A stretch of DNA of 64,000 nucleotides from NCBI RefSeq assembly GCF_011046555.1, contig NZ_CP049246.1:2976001-3040000 (forward strand), given 5' to 3'. Below, one piece after another: positions 44,603-54,060 of this stretch. The notes beneath the pieces were generated by a model, which saw nothing but the letters and a program-made list of their open reading frames with translations, made no database searches and was not told the DNA's origin. Every line of letters starts with the position of its first letter. Within the stretch, counting starts at the first letter, position 1. The DNA comes from Sphingobacterium lactis. GTDB taxonomy: Bacteria > Bacteroidota > Bacteroidia > Sphingobacteriales > Sphingobacteriaceae. The position numbers and the translations under genes were made by a program.

Positions 44603-46588
44603 ATGAAACTATACACAACCTTAGAACAGCAGCTAAAAAAAGAGCCCAACTTCGTGACAGATAGCGGTGAACTAAAGAAATGGGTGGTGCTGAACAAAGC
44701 TCAAAATTTCGATGAAGAACTGATCGGGCTGTTGCTTGACGACGACGAACTGAAAGAGAAATTTTTTCTAGACCTGAAAGGTGCTTTGGTTTTTAAACAA
44801 AATTTCTTTATGCAGTTTTTAGAACAGAAGAACTATCTGAATGAGAGTTATACTGTGTATAAAAACAAGGTGGGACTAAGCATTGATGGGAGATATCTGA
44901 AGCAACGAAATGAAGTTTCTTTGGTTTGGCCCTTTAAAGACTGTATCCTAGAGGGTGGGCAAAGCCGTGAAGAAGACAAAAGGGAAGAAATTTTCTTTAA
45001 TGAAATTCTAGCACAAGACGAGATTACTCAGCTGTTGGAGCCAAAGGTGTTGACCAACTGTAAATATATTGATAAAAATGGCGTAAAACGTTTTGACGGA
45101 TTTAGTAGAAACGAAAATGCCATAATAACCGACAACCTTCTTATTAAAGGTAACAACTTATTGGCATTGCACTCTTTAAAAGAGGAGTTCAAGGGAAAAG
45201 TTAAGCTTATCTATATAGATCCACCTTATAATACAGGGAACGACAGCTTTCAATATAACGACACCTTTAATCACTCGACTTGGCTTACGTTTATGAAAAA
45301 CCGCCTTGAAGTAGCATATGAGCTTCTTAGTACTGACGGGTCAATATTTATATCAATCGACGAGGGTGAATTAGGGTATCTACAAATATTATTAAACGAA
45401 GTTTTCGGAGAGGAGAACCAAGTCAATCTTATCACTATTAAAAGGGGTTCCGTGACAGGGCACAAGGCAATTAATCCTGGTGTAGTAAATATTACAGAGT
45501 ATGTCATTGTATTCTGTAAGAATAGAGCAAGCTGGAAGCCGAATAGAGTGCATCAAAAACGGGAAAGAAATGAACGATATAATACGTTCATTCTAAATAG
45601 AGATCAAGAGATAAGTGCATGGAAATTTTGTTCCCTCTTAGATGCCTTTTCCGATTACAAGGAGATTCCAAAAACTAAACTGAAACGGCAATTAGGCAAC
45701 ACCTTTGAAAAGGAGATATATGATTTCGTTAAGAAAAATGCTGACGCAGTTGTCCAAATAGCATATCCTGATGCTGATAAAGTGAGCAAAGAAGTCCAAG
45801 AGCTTATTAAAGAGTCAAAGAAGTCTCCCAAGCAGGTATTTCACCACCAGAGGGTGTATGAATCAGATATTTATTTAATTAATGGCCAACGTTTACTATT
45901 CTATTCAGATAGGCTAATGGAGATCGATGGTGAATTAGTTACAGGTGAGCCTTTAGGCGATTATTGGGGAGACGTACTGCCAAATGATCTTCATAATGAA
46001 GGTGGAGTGAAATTGAAGAAGGGAAAGAAGCCAGAAAAGCTTATCAAGCGAATCTTAGAAATCGGGTCGAATGAAAATGATGTGGTTTTGGACTTTCATT
46101 TAGGTAGTGGTACCACTTCTGCGGTTGCACTTAAAATGAACCGTCAGTTTATAGGTATTGAGCAGCTTGATTATGGAGAGAATGACTCTTTTAACCGACT
46201 GGTGAACACTATCAATGGCGAAAAGTCTGGCATAAGCAAAGCCGTGAATTGGAAGGGTGGCGGCTCATTTGTTTATTTTGAACTTAAGAAATATAATGAA
46301 ACCTTCATTGAGCAAATTCAAGCAGCCGAAGATTCTGAGACGCTTCTGAAAATTTGGGAGCAAATGAAATCCAAAAGTTTCCTCAATTATAACGTAGATA
46401 TTAAAAAAAGTGATCAACATCTTGATGAGTTCAAATCCTTAACCTTTATCGATCAGCAAAGTCATCTTTGCGAACTGCTGGACAAGAACCAGCTGTATGT
46501 TAATATCTCGTCGCTAAGCGATTCCGAATTTTCTTGCACCGAAGAGGATAAGAAAGTAACCGTAGATTTCTACCAACTAAATAAATAG
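44603..46588 (+). CDS. Type III restriction-modification methyltransferase (Mod)
   Basis: Beta-class N6-adenine DNA methyltransferase of 661 residues. The catalytic motif IV DPPYNTGND is at about residues 206-214 and precedes the SAM-binding motif I LDFHLGSGTTSAVALKMN at about 494, the order expected of type III Mod. The variable target-recognition region lies between them (about 290-470). Mod both modifies the host site and gives sequence specificity to the complex. It starts 49 bp after the XRE gene and ends 4 bp before the Res gene. Confidence 0.93.
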   Translation: MKLYTTLEQQLKKEPNFVTDSGELKKWVVLNKAQNFDEELIGLLLDDDELKEKFFLDLKGALVFKQNFFMQFLEQKNYLNESYTVYKNKVGLSIDGRYLKQRNEVSLVWPFKDCILEGGQSREEDKREEIFFNEILAQDEITQLLEPKVLTNCKYIDKNGVKRFDGFSRNENAIITDNLLIKGNNLLALHSLKEEFKGKVKLIYIDPPYNTGNDSFQYNDTFNHSTWLTFMKNRLEVAYELLSTDGSIFISIDEGELGYLQILLNEVFGEENQVNLITIKRGSVTGHKAINPGVVNITEYVIVFCKNRASWKPNRVHQKRERNERYNTFILNRDQEISAWKFCSLLDAFSDYKEIPKTKLKRQLGNTFEKEIYDFVKKNADAVVQIAYPDADKVSKEVQELIKESKKSPKQVFHHQRVYESDIYLINGQRLLFYSDRLMEIDGELVTGEPLGDYWGDVLPNDLHNEGGVKLKKGKKPEKLIKRILEIGSNENDVVLDFHLGSGTTSAVALKMNRQFIGIEQLDYGENDSFNRLVNTINGEKSGISKAVNWKGGGSFVYFELKKYNETFIEQIQAAEDSETLLKIWEQMKSKSFLNYNVDIKKSDQHLDEFKSLTFIDQQSHLCELLDKNQLYVNISSLSDSEFSCTEEDKKVTVDFYQLNK

Positions 46589-46592
46589 ACAT

Positions 46593-49145
46593 ATGGCGTT
46601 TTTATATGATACGTTATTACAGGAATTTGGTAAAAGAGCTATTGCGCAAGTTACCGTTCCTAGCCATGTCACCGACAATCTCATGTCTGGATTTGCTCAA
46701 AGGCCTTATCAAATCGAGGCTTTTCAGCGTTTTATTCTTTGCGAGTCAGAAGATTTTGAGGGTAAGCCAAAAAGACCTGTCCACCTTCTTTATAATATGG
46801 CAACAGGAAGCGGGAAGACCTTGATAATGGCAGGTCTGATGTTACACCTTTACTCTAAAGGTTATCGAAATTTTCTATTTTTCGTAAATAGTAACAATAT
46901 CATCCAGAAGACGCGAGACAATTTTCTGAATCCAAATGCTTCGAAATATTTGTTCAATAGTAAAATTGTAATTGGTGCAAAACACGTTTTAATTAAAGAG
47001 GTTGATAATTTCGATGAAGCGGATGATCGAAATATAAACGTCAAGTTTACCACCATTCAACAGCTTCATATAGACTTGAGCAATACGAAAGAGAACAGTG
47101 TAACCTTTGAAGATTTTGAGGAAAAAAAGTTGGTTTTACTTGCCGACGAAGCTCATCATTTGGTAGCAGGAACTAAATCTGGGAAGTTGTTTGGAAGTTG
47201 GGAAGATACAGTGAAGAAAATACACGATGCCAATCTGGAAAATATCTTATTAGAGTTTACCGCAACAATTGATACCAATACCGCAACCTTGGTAAATCAT
47301 TACCAAGACAAGGTACTTTTTAAATACAACCTTGCCGAGTTTCGTAATGACAAATATTCTAAAGAAATCAACCTTATCCGTTCTCTTTTTGATGAACAGG
47401 ACAGGACAATCCAAGCACTGATTTTAAATCTTTATCGTCAGGAACTCGCAACTCTTAACAATATCAATTTGAAACCCGTAATTCTCTTCAAAGCGAAAGC
47501 AACTATCAAGGAATCGGAACGGAATAAAGAGAATTTTCACAAATTGATCGATAATTTTTCGGCTGGGTTAGTTGAAAAAGTTCGGAAGACTTCTACCGTT
47601 CCAGTTGTTCAGAAAGCTTTCCGATTTTTTGAAGCAAACGAAATATCAGCTGATGTTATTGCGAAACGCATTCAGGCGAACTTCAAATTTGAAAATTGCT
47701 TAAGTGCCAACAATGATGCAGAAGCGGAGCAGAATCAGATATTGTTAAACACGTTGGAAGATGAAAATAACCCAATTCGGGCGGTATTCGCCGTGCAAAA
47801 ATTGAATGAAGGTTGGGATGTTTTGAACTTGTTCGATATTGTTCGCCTTTATGAGGGCAGAGACGGTAAAGAAGGTAAGCCAGGAAAAGCTACTCTTGCT
47901 GAAGCGCAGTTAATTGGTCGAGGTGCAAGGTACTATCCGTTTTCTTTAGATGAAGGACAGGATAGGTTTACCCGAAAATTTGATGAAGATATTTCAAACG
48001 ACTTGAAAGTCTTGGAAGAATTGTATTATCACACTAAAGAAGACAGTCGGTACATTTCAGAATTGAAGAAAGCCCTGGTTGATTCTGGTATTTATGAGGA
48101 TGATGAAAATTTGGTATCCAAGCAACTTACATTGAAACTAGACTTTAAGGCTACTGGTTTTTATCGTGATGGACAAGTTTTCTTCAATAAGAAAGTTCCT
48201 AAAAGTTTTGACAACATAAAATCATTTGCAGATTTGGGTGTCAAGAAAACGAACTACTTACATGTATTGTCTTCAGGAGTAGGAAGGATGTCCAGTGCAT
48301 TTTTTGAAATGGAACTGACTCGGTCTAATGATGAGATAATCAAAACTAGGGACGTGAAACTGACGGAAATCCCGAGCAATATAATTCGTTTTGCTTTAAG
48401 CCAAAACCCGTTTTTTTATTTTGACAGTCTGACTCGTTATTTTCCAGGCATTAGTTCGCTTGGGACATTTGTTGAAAGCACCAATTACTTAGGAGCTTTG
48501 CAAATAACGTTTAGTGGAACAGCCAGTCGCCTAGAAGAGATTAATCATCTTGACTATCTTCAAGCTATGAATGCACTTTTGCAAAGCATTGAATCTGATA
48601 TAAAGAGCAATTCTACGGAATATGAAGGTTCGGACTTTATTAAGAAGCCAGTCCATGAAGTTTTCAGGGACAAAGAAATTAAGGTATACAAAGGTAGCGA
48701 ACGAGCTGACGGGCAGGAGGCCTTAGTAGCTCAAGAGCCTTGGTATGTTTACAATGCGAATTATGGAACAAGTGAAGAAAAAAAATTTGTTGAACTATTC
48801 TCCAGACGCTTTAACAGTCTCAATCAAAAGTTTGAAAATATTTACTTAATAAGAAACGAGAGAGAAGTGAAAATTTTCGACAAACTCGGCCGAGCTTTCG
48901 AGCCTGACTTTCTGCTGTTCTGCAAACAACGTAAAAAAGAACATATTACTTTCCAAGTTTTTATTGAGCCCAAAGGAACTCATCTGGTAGGCCACGATAA
49001 ATGGAAGGAAGACTTTTTGAGAGAGGTGAGTGAGGAAAAGAAGACTATCAAAATCAATATGGACACTTATTTAATAACCGCTGTTCCATTCTACAACTAC
49101 AGCAACGAAAATGTTTTTAGTACATCCCTGGACGACGTATTATAA
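46593..49145 (+). CDS. Type III restriction endonuclease subunit (Res)
   Basis: An 850-residue superfamily-2 helicase-nuclease. Walker A NMATGSGKTLIMAGL at about residue 70, DEAH motif LADEAHHLVAG near 184, helicase C-terminal motifs including FAVQKLNEGWDVLNLFDIVR near 405 and LIGRGARYYPF near 450. The C-terminal PD-(D/E)xK nuclease is visible as EPDFLLF (about 769) and FIEPKG (about 791). Length fits type III Res. It forms the restriction complex with Mod; nothing indicates inactivation. Confidence 0.93.
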   Translation: MAFLYDTLLQEFGKRAIAQVTVPSHVTDNLMSGFAQRPYQIEAFQRFILCESEDFEGKPKRPVHLLYNMATGSGKTLIMAGLMLHLYSKGYRNFLFFVNSNNIIQKTRDNFLNPNASKYLFNSKIVIGAKHVLIKEVDNFDEADDRNINVKFTTIQQLHIDLSNTKENSVTFEDFEEKKLVLLADEAHHLVAGTKSGKLFGSWEDTVKKIHDANLENILLEFTATIDTNTATLVNHYQDKVLFKYNLAEFRNDKYSKEINLIRSLFDEQDRTIQALILNLYRQELATLNNINLKPVILFKAKATIKESERNKENFHKLIDNFSAGLVEKVRKTSTVPVVQKAFRFFEANEISADVIAKRIQANFKFENCLSANNDAEAEQNQILLNTLEDENNPIRAVFAVQKLNEGWDVLNLFDIVRLYEGRDGKEGKPGKATLAEAQLIGRGARYYPFSLDEGQDRFTRKFDEDISNDLKVLEELYYHTKEDSRYISELKKALVDSGIYEDDENLVSKQLTLKLDFKATGFYRDGQVFFNKKVPKSFDNIKSFADLGVKKTNYLHVLSSGVGRMSSAFFEMELTRSNDEIIKTRDVKLTEIPSNIIRFALSQNPFFYFDSLTRYFPGISSLGTFVESTNYLGALQITFSGTASRLEEINHLDYLQAMNALLQSIESDIKSNSTEYEGSDFIKKPVHEVFRDKEIKVYKGSERADGQEALVAQEPWYVYNANYGTSEEKKFVELFSRRFNSLNQKFENIYLIRNEREVKIFDKLGRAFEPDFLLFCKQRKKEHITFQVFIEPKGTHLVGHDKWKEDFLREVSEEKKTIKINMDTYLITAVPFYNYSNENVFSTSLDDVL

Positions 49146-49297
49146 AGTTGATTAGTTTGCAGTAAAAACGTTAGCGACGATTTTTAGTCGAAATTTTCCA
49201 ATGATGGAGGTGCGTTTTACCGCTATACATGGAGTATAAAGAGTCAATGAGGAAATCGTATTTTAACTGATAGATACGTTCCCATGCAAAAAGAGTA

Positions 49298-50602
49298 ATG
49301 ATATATAATCCGATGGAAAAGAACCTTAAAAGATCGTTGGTATACCTTGTTTTTTTAACACTAATTGTAACAGTTGTATTTGTAATCATCGTTTGTATTA
49401 ATTTTTCAATATTCGAGAAAATAGATTGGGCAGCGACTGGCCAAGTAGGTGATTTTTTTGGCGGTGTAATCGGGACGTTAGTGGGTGCAATCGGTTTTAT
49501 ACTTATCTATTTGAGTTTCGTTTCTCAAACCAATTCTCAAAAAGAGCAGGAGAAACAATTTCTGAAATCGCAGATTGAGAGCAGATTTTTTGAGTTAATT
49601 AAGCTGCATAAGGAGAACGTAAACGATATTATTTATAGTCCAAAAAAAACAACGGAAATACGGGGCAGGAAGGCAGTTGATTTTATTTATCAGCAAATAG
49701 AGCAGTGTTACGGTGAAATAGGTGTGTTTTTTGAGTTCGAGACTCCTGAAAGAATTTATACCAGCAAGTATTTGGAAAAAATTCGATGTTATCAAAAAGA
49801 AAGGTCAGGTATCTGTTTGTTGAACTTAGCTCAAATTGATATTGCATATTCTATTGTGTTTTTCGGTACCTCCCATACGGATTTGCAAGCGTTATACAGG
49901 CTGTTGTCAAGATATTATGATGAAGCGTTTATAAAGTTAATCTGTAGATATGTTAGATTAAAGCCCCTTTCCGAAGATTTAATGGCAAAATGGCGAATTA
50001 TAGAAGAAAGAAATCTAACTGTTTTAGAGATTAAAGATGCGTTTGAAAAGCTAGACGAGAGAACTGCAAAAGAATCGTTGACTCTAGAAGAAATATCGGG
50101 TTATGAAGACCATTATATAGTTGCATTTAGAGATTTGGCGAAAATTGAAAAGCTCAATAAATACTATGGCGGACATCAATATAAATTGGGGCACTATTTT
50201 CGACACCTATTTCAAACAGTAAAATACATTGACGAGAAAACAATACTGAAATACGGCGAAAAATATGATTACATAAAAACCCTTAGAGCACAATTATCAA
50301 CAATAGAGCAGTATATAGTTTTTTTTAATAGCCTTTCGTTTATGGGTAGAGCTTGGGAGTTTGATAATATTGTAGATAATACTTCTAATAAGCATAGAAA
50401 TAAGTGGTTAATTACTAAATATAATTTTTTAAAGAATATCCCAGATTTGTATCCATTTGAAGGTGTTTTAGAAATAAATAAATATTATCCCGATGTGCAT
50501 TTTGAATTTGGCGACAAACCAAGTACTAGAGCTAGTTTAGAAGAAGTATTTACTGCGACAGATAACTTACAAGATCAATACTGCTGTAGAGAAAAGGAAT
50601 AG
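49298..50602 (+). CDS. Putative phage abortive infection protein (putAbiC-like)
   Basis: A 434-residue protein with two N-terminal membrane segments (LVYLVFLTLIVTVVFVIIVC and GGVIGTLVGAIGFILIYLSF) followed by a helical domain starting SQKEQEKQFLKSQIESRFFE. This layout is typical of the putAbiC family (PF16872). C-terminal blocks such as YGGHQYKLGHYFRHLFQTVK support it. Such proteins are thought to stop phage growth by killing or arresting the infected cell; the mechanism is unknown. The ATG at 49313 is an alternative start. It follows the type III genes in the same direction, a common defence-island order. Confidence 0.82.
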   Translation: MIYNPMEKNLKRSLVYLVFLTLIVTVVFVIIVCINFSIFEKIDWAATGQVGDFFGGVIGTLVGAIGFILIYLSFVSQTNSQKEQEKQFLKSQIESRFFELIKLHKENVNDIIYSPKKTTEIRGRKAVDFIYQQIEQCYGEIGVFFEFETPERIYTSKYLEKIRCYQKERSGICLLNLAQIDIAYSIVFFGTSHTDLQALYRLLSRYYDEAFIKLICRYVRLKPLSEDLMAKWRIIEERNLTVLEIKDAFEKLDERTAKESLTLEEISGYEDHYIVAFRDLAKIEKLNKYYGGHQYKLGHYFRHLFQTVKYIDEKTILKYGEKYDYIKTLRAQLSTIEQYIVFFNSLSFMGRAWEFDNIVDNTSNKHRNKWLITKYNFLKNIPDLYPFEGVLEINKYYPDVHFEFGDKPSTRASLEEVFTATDNLQDQYCCREKE

Positions 50603-50678
50603 ATTGGTATTCATTTAAAGATTGTATCTTATTTGTACCTCTCGTATTATAACAGTCTGTAAATAAGCTTAAATCATT

Positions 50679-50696
50679 TTTTGTATCGTAAAGCAA
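50679..50696 (+). other. Island attachment-like site 3 (right end of island B)
   Basis: TTTTGTATCGTAAAGCAA matches site 2 at 15 of 18 positions and the mnmE end at 13 of 18, in the same orientation. It follows the last defence gene and precedes core-like genes. The similarity could be partly chance, given the A+T-rich context. Confidence 0.45.
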
Positions 50697-50713
50697 CTAC
50701 ATTAAAAATATCC

Positions 50714-50744
50714 CACAAAAAAGCCCAACAAAACGTCAGGCTTT
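50714..50744 (-). terminator. Terminator of the lipoprotein gene at 50775
   Basis: On the minus strand, AAGCC and GGCTT pair around a 13-nt loop and are followed by a run of T residues, about 30 bp past the stop of the lipoprotein gene. Confidence 0.5.
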
Positions 50745-50774
50745 ATTTAAATCAATAATTTATCCCACTCTCCC

Positions 50775-51476
50775 CTATCTCAAACTAATTTGTCCTACAT
50801 CCAGCAAATTAACCTTATTATAATTCATGCTTTTAAATTCAAACTGCGGTTGAAAAGGTGAAATATGGTCATCATCCTTATAGATCCGGGATGTATTCTT
50901 AGGCATCATGATATTATCTCCATCATCGCCAAACTTATCCGTTAACACGAAACCGTATTGAAAATCCACAATACCGTCATTTGAGATTTCGCCGGTCACA
51001 ACGGAAACGGTTTTGTAATCGACACCTGAACTAGTCCCTGATAACTCTGCATATAGCGTGAATTTATTGTCTGTTCCGGAAAGAAATGTAGCCAAACCTT
51101 TTGCGCTATCGGCACCCGATGATTTAAAGTCCATTTTAGCCTTATTTCCCTTTTGGTCATAGACATTGAACAAATAATCGCTTACGACTTGTCCCATCTC
51201 ATACGGATCATTCTCACCAAATCTGCTGGTCAATTTCATCGGTGTTACTAAAAAAATCTTATTGAGCATAGGCGGGTTATTTCCCCTATTGATTTTCATT
51301 CCTCTTTTTTCCAGATCCAGCAGCAAATCATTGGAGATGATCTTCGTAATTTCCGGATCCAAGTAATCTTTATCGGTTTCCGAATCCCCATCCTTACTAC
51401 AGGAGGTAAAGGAAACAAATGAAATTAAGGACAGGACCAAGATTAGCAGTACGTGTGTATTTTTAAGTTTCACCAT
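50775..51476 (-). CDS. Hypothetical lipoprotein
   Basis: A 233-residue predicted lipoprotein: signal LVLSLISFVSFTSC with the acylated Cys at residue 26, then an acidic linker (SKDGDSETDKDY). The mature domain contains KIFLVTPMKLTSRFGENDPY and FKSMNYNKVNLLDVGQISLR and appears beta-rich. No family recognised. It is the first gene past the island region, likely part of the ancestral chromosome, and has its own terminator. Confidence 0.7.
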   Translation of the reverse strand: MVKLKNTHVLLILVLSLISFVSFTSCSKDGDSETDKDYLDPEITKIISNDLLLDLEKRGMKINRGNNPPMLNKIFLVTPMKLTSRFGENDPYEMGQVVSDYLFNVYDQKGNKAKMDFKSSGADSAKGLATFLSGTDNKFTLYAELSGTSSGVDYKTVSVVTGEISNDGIVDFQYGFVLTDKFGDDGDNIMMPKNTSRIYKDDDHISPFQPQFEFKSMNYNKVNLLDVGQISLR

Positions 51477-51682
51477 GTTTATTGTAATTTTTAATAGTTT
51501 GTGAAATACAAAGTACCTGATTCATTTTCAGAATTATAATACCCGAAAACAGGTCTTTTCACTTCCTATACGCGTAATGGTGACCTTAAAAATTGTTTTC
51601 CAGTGGAATCCGCTTTGTTTTTTTTGGATGAATTGCTGAAAAATTCATAAATTGTATCAACAATCCATTAAAACCAATTACC

Positions 51683-51814
51683 ATGGACAAAGCAATGGCA
51701 TTCATCCTTCAGAACAAAACGCTGGTCATCGCGATTTTGATGATCCTTTCTGTTTTTGCGATTTACCAGTTCGGCTATATCGTTGGCAAGTTTGTCTACC
51801 TCATCACCCATTAG
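51683..51814 (+). CDS. Small single-pass membrane protein
   Basis: A 43-residue frame with ATG, MDKAMAFILQNKTLVIAIL ..., containing one strong transmembrane helix (LVIAILMILSVFAIYQFGYI) and a short tail. The codon pattern and clean membrane-protein layout suggest a real small gene. Function unknown; it stands alone between a divergent lipoprotein gene and a convergent DinB gene. Confidence 0.5.
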   Translation: MDKAMAFILQNKTLVIAILMILSVFAIYQFGYIVGKFVYLITH

Positions 51815-51859
51815 ATTCTATTTCATTCCCAATCTACCCTATCCAATCACCGGATCTCC

Positions 51860-52330
51860 CTATTTCTGCAGTAGTTTCAGGTAACTGAATATGATTCCAC
51901 TATGTTCCGCTTCATGAAAGATGGCGGCCTGCAGTGCCTGTAAATGGTTGCTGATATGGATTCCGATCGGCAGGCTGAAAGGTTTGTATCGAACAAATAC
52001 CCCAGATTTCAGATCTTCGCGAAGCTGCTCCACGGTGAAGAGCAATGCATGTTTCACTTCATGCACATCGGGGCGGGTTATCCAGGAGCCTGGGGAAGTT
52101 CCGATTTTGAATGTTTCCATAAATTCCTGGGATATGTGCATGGGCAAACCACTGCGCATGTACATGTGCCGCTGCTGGGAGGTGATGCAATGGCCAATTT
52201 GCCAGATGATATTGTTGTTGAAATTTTCCGGAATGGTAAACAGGAGTTCATGGTTGACGGTATCAATCAATTGGGATAACCGGAGTCGGCTAGCGCGCAG
52301 AATTTCTACTTCAAACAGGTCGTGATTCAT
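51860..52330 (-). CDS. DinB family protein
   Basis: A 156-residue DinB/YfiT-like four-helix protein. Putative metal-binding histidines are in IIWQIGHCITSQQRHMYM and the C-terminal AIFHEAEHSGIIFSYL, the usual DinB_2 positions. Members are metal-dependent thiol-S-transferases or unknown hydrolases. I start at ATG 52330 (MNHDLFEVE); a GTG three codons upstream is possible. Confidence 0.87.
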   Translation of the reverse strand: MNHDLFEVEILRASRLRLSQLIDTVNHELLFTIPENFNNNIIWQIGHCITSQQRHMYMRSGLPMHISQEFMETFKIGTSPGSWITRPDVHEVKHALLFTVEQLREDLKSGVFVRYKPFSLPIGIHISNHLQALQAAIFHEAEHSGIIFSYLKLLQK

Positions 52331-52339
52331 AGCAAGCAC

Positions 52340-52892
52340 GTTTTAATTGGTTTAGTAAAGGTATTTATCCGTAGGGAGATCAGCAATAGTTCCGCATACT
52401 TTCGTACAGGAAAAAGCCACCTCAATCCTACTCCATATTGACTTGGAATAGCACCTGAACTATCGTTTTACCTACAATTTCGCCAGGTTACAAAAAATAA
52501 AATACCCGATAATTGCCGCCATAATGAATACGATTATGAGGCATATGGCTACTATCCTATTTTCCTTTTGCATCCCCTGAATTTAATAAACTTCGGTTAA
52601 ACATCCAATTTTCGGTCCCCTCACCCATTGGCTTGATTCCCTCATTAAACCGTATGTTCCACTAATTCTCGATGAATCCTTCTCCGTTCCTGCCCATCTT
52701 TACGAATCACAAAAACTAACATCATGGCAAAGACACAGCAGACCATATCGGAGAAGACAGTCTCCTCCGGCATGCAAAAAATCAGGGGCAGATGTAGTCT
52801 ATCTATACGGTTTCCCGTTAAAAACCTCCAAAATATCTTATATCTTCGTATTAAATTATAGAAACAAACCAAACTTCAATCTATTAACTACT
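52340..52892. other. Intergenic region, DinB to metallopeptidase
   Basis: This 553-bp stretch contains one short membrane-protein frame (listed separately) and no other supported gene. A longer minus-strand frame at 52645-52872 lacks a recognisable domain and is not called. Confidence 0.4.
52472..52573 (-). CDS. Possible 33-residue membrane peptide
   Basis: A short frame, MQKENRIVAICLIIVFIMAA ..., encodes a single transmembrane helix flanked by a charged N-terminus and a short NLAKL tail. It resembles many small unannotated Bacteroidota membrane peptides. No homology can be judged at this length. Confidence 0.3.
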   Translation of the reverse strand: MQKENRIVAICLIIVFIMAAIIGYFIFCNLAKL

Positions 52893-53942
52893 ATGAAATT
52901 AAACAGAAAGATTACTTTCAGTATCATCCTCTTTGCAACCACAACGCTAAATTCCTGTCAAACCAGCAATGGAAATAGTGGAGACAATACAGTAACACAA
53001 ACAGAAGTTGAGACTACAAGCAATTTATTGAAAGGTTGTGGGTTCAATTCATTTGTTGAAGTGGAGAATAGTTTTCTGCCTGCAGAAGAATATGTTCAAC
53101 AGATTGTCCGAAATATTGTTAAATTCGCTGGTTTACCCTCCAATTTCAGTGTTTACCAAAGTGAAAATATGAACAATGCGTTCGCGGCATTTGATGGTGT
53201 GAACCGATTAATTGTTTATGATCCAAAGTTATTTCGAAACGTTGAAGTTGGTTCTTCAACCTATTGGTCATCTGTATCAATAATTGCACATGAGATCGGT
53301 CATCATTTAAGTGGTCACACCTTTGAACAGGTTGGTGACAATCATGGAGTGGAATTACAGGCAGACAAATTTTCAGGGCACATCTTATATAAAATGGGTG
53401 CTTCAGTAGAACAGGCCATAGCAGCAATTAAATTCTTAGGATCGGTTCATGATTCTCAATCACACCCTAATAAGGATCGACGCATAAAAGCTATTATGGA
53501 AGGTTGGAATGAGGCACAGTCCCAACGCTATAATGGGGCTATTCCTGCCACTCCATCAGATAATTATTTTATTAATGAAGTGTATACGCAAAATATGTTA
53601 TTAAATTCTGAACATTTTGAATATGTTGAATACCGGGAATATGGTGAAAACGATCCTTTTGAATTCGGAGTAATTACTGAGGTTGATAATGATTATTCTG
53701 AATTTAAAATTCGATTATTAAAGGATAACACGTCCTTCTATGAAGAAGATTTGACAGTATTTGTAGATGCGAATGATGGGTCAGAAATGTGCAATGCTTG
53801 TTGGCGCAATTTTCAATCGCTCTTAGTACCTGGCAGACGATTAAAATTAAAAGTTTTAGAAGGTTTACCAGGTGGAGGAACTTCAGGAATTGGCATGTTT
53901 TATTTAATTCATGCTGAACAGGTTAAAAATCCAACATTTTAA
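52893..53942 (+). CDS. Lipoprotein metallopeptidase, M48-like (HEIGHH)
   Basis: A 349-residue predicted lipoprotein (FATTTLNSC, Cys 22). The zinc motif IIAHEIGHHLSGH has HEIGH at residues 133-137, and ELQADKFSGHILYKMGAS supplies the third-ligand Glu at about 154, as in M48/YfgC-type peptidases. The C-terminal about 130 residues (EYREYGENDPFEFGVITEVD) form a separate beta-rich domain of unknown type. It probably acts in periplasmic quality control. It is monocistronic and followed by repeat DNA. Confidence 0.82.
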   Translation: MKLNRKITFSIILFATTTLNSCQTSNGNSGDNTVTQTEVETTSNLLKGCGFNSFVEVENSFLPAEEYVQQIVRNIVKFAGLPSNFSVYQSENMNNAFAAFDGVNRLIVYDPKLFRNVEVGSSTYWSSVSIIAHEIGHHLSGHTFEQVGDNHGVELQADKFSGHILYKMGASVEQAIAAIKFLGSVHDSQSHPNKDRRIKAIMEGWNEAQSQRYNGAIPATPSDNYFINEVYTQNMLLNSEHFEYVEYREYGENDPFEFGVITEVDNDYSEFKIRLLKDNTSFYEEDLTVFVDANDGSEMCNACWRNFQSLLVPGRRLKLKVLEGLPGGGTSGIGMFYLIHAEQVKNPTF

Positions 53943-54060
53943 GTATAACAAATACAGCCATCCAGGCATTTAACAACCATGCAACCCCAGCGGGGTGTCA
54001 CTATTTTAGCTCATGTTGCCGGGATACGAATTAACCCCAGAGGGGTGTAACTATTAGTTT

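Larger units (their letters stand above)
41073..50696. mobile_element. mnmE-linked island B: GH30, mobilisation remnant, type III R-M, AbiC-like gene
   Basis: A 9.6-kb segment bounded by the second and third attachment-like sites. It contains a GH30 hydrolase, a 5'-truncated relaxase with a nested mobilisation ORF, an XRE regulator, type III restriction-modification genes and a putative abortive-infection gene. The relaxase remnant shows that part of it was once mobilisable. There is no integrase. The right boundary repeat is the most diverged copy, so this limit is less certain than the left one. Confidence 0.5.

Noticed and set aside
52645..52872. 75-codon minus-strand frame before the M48-like gene
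   Set aside because: No domain, no plausible start context, and it would overlap the promoter region of the metallopeptidase gene.
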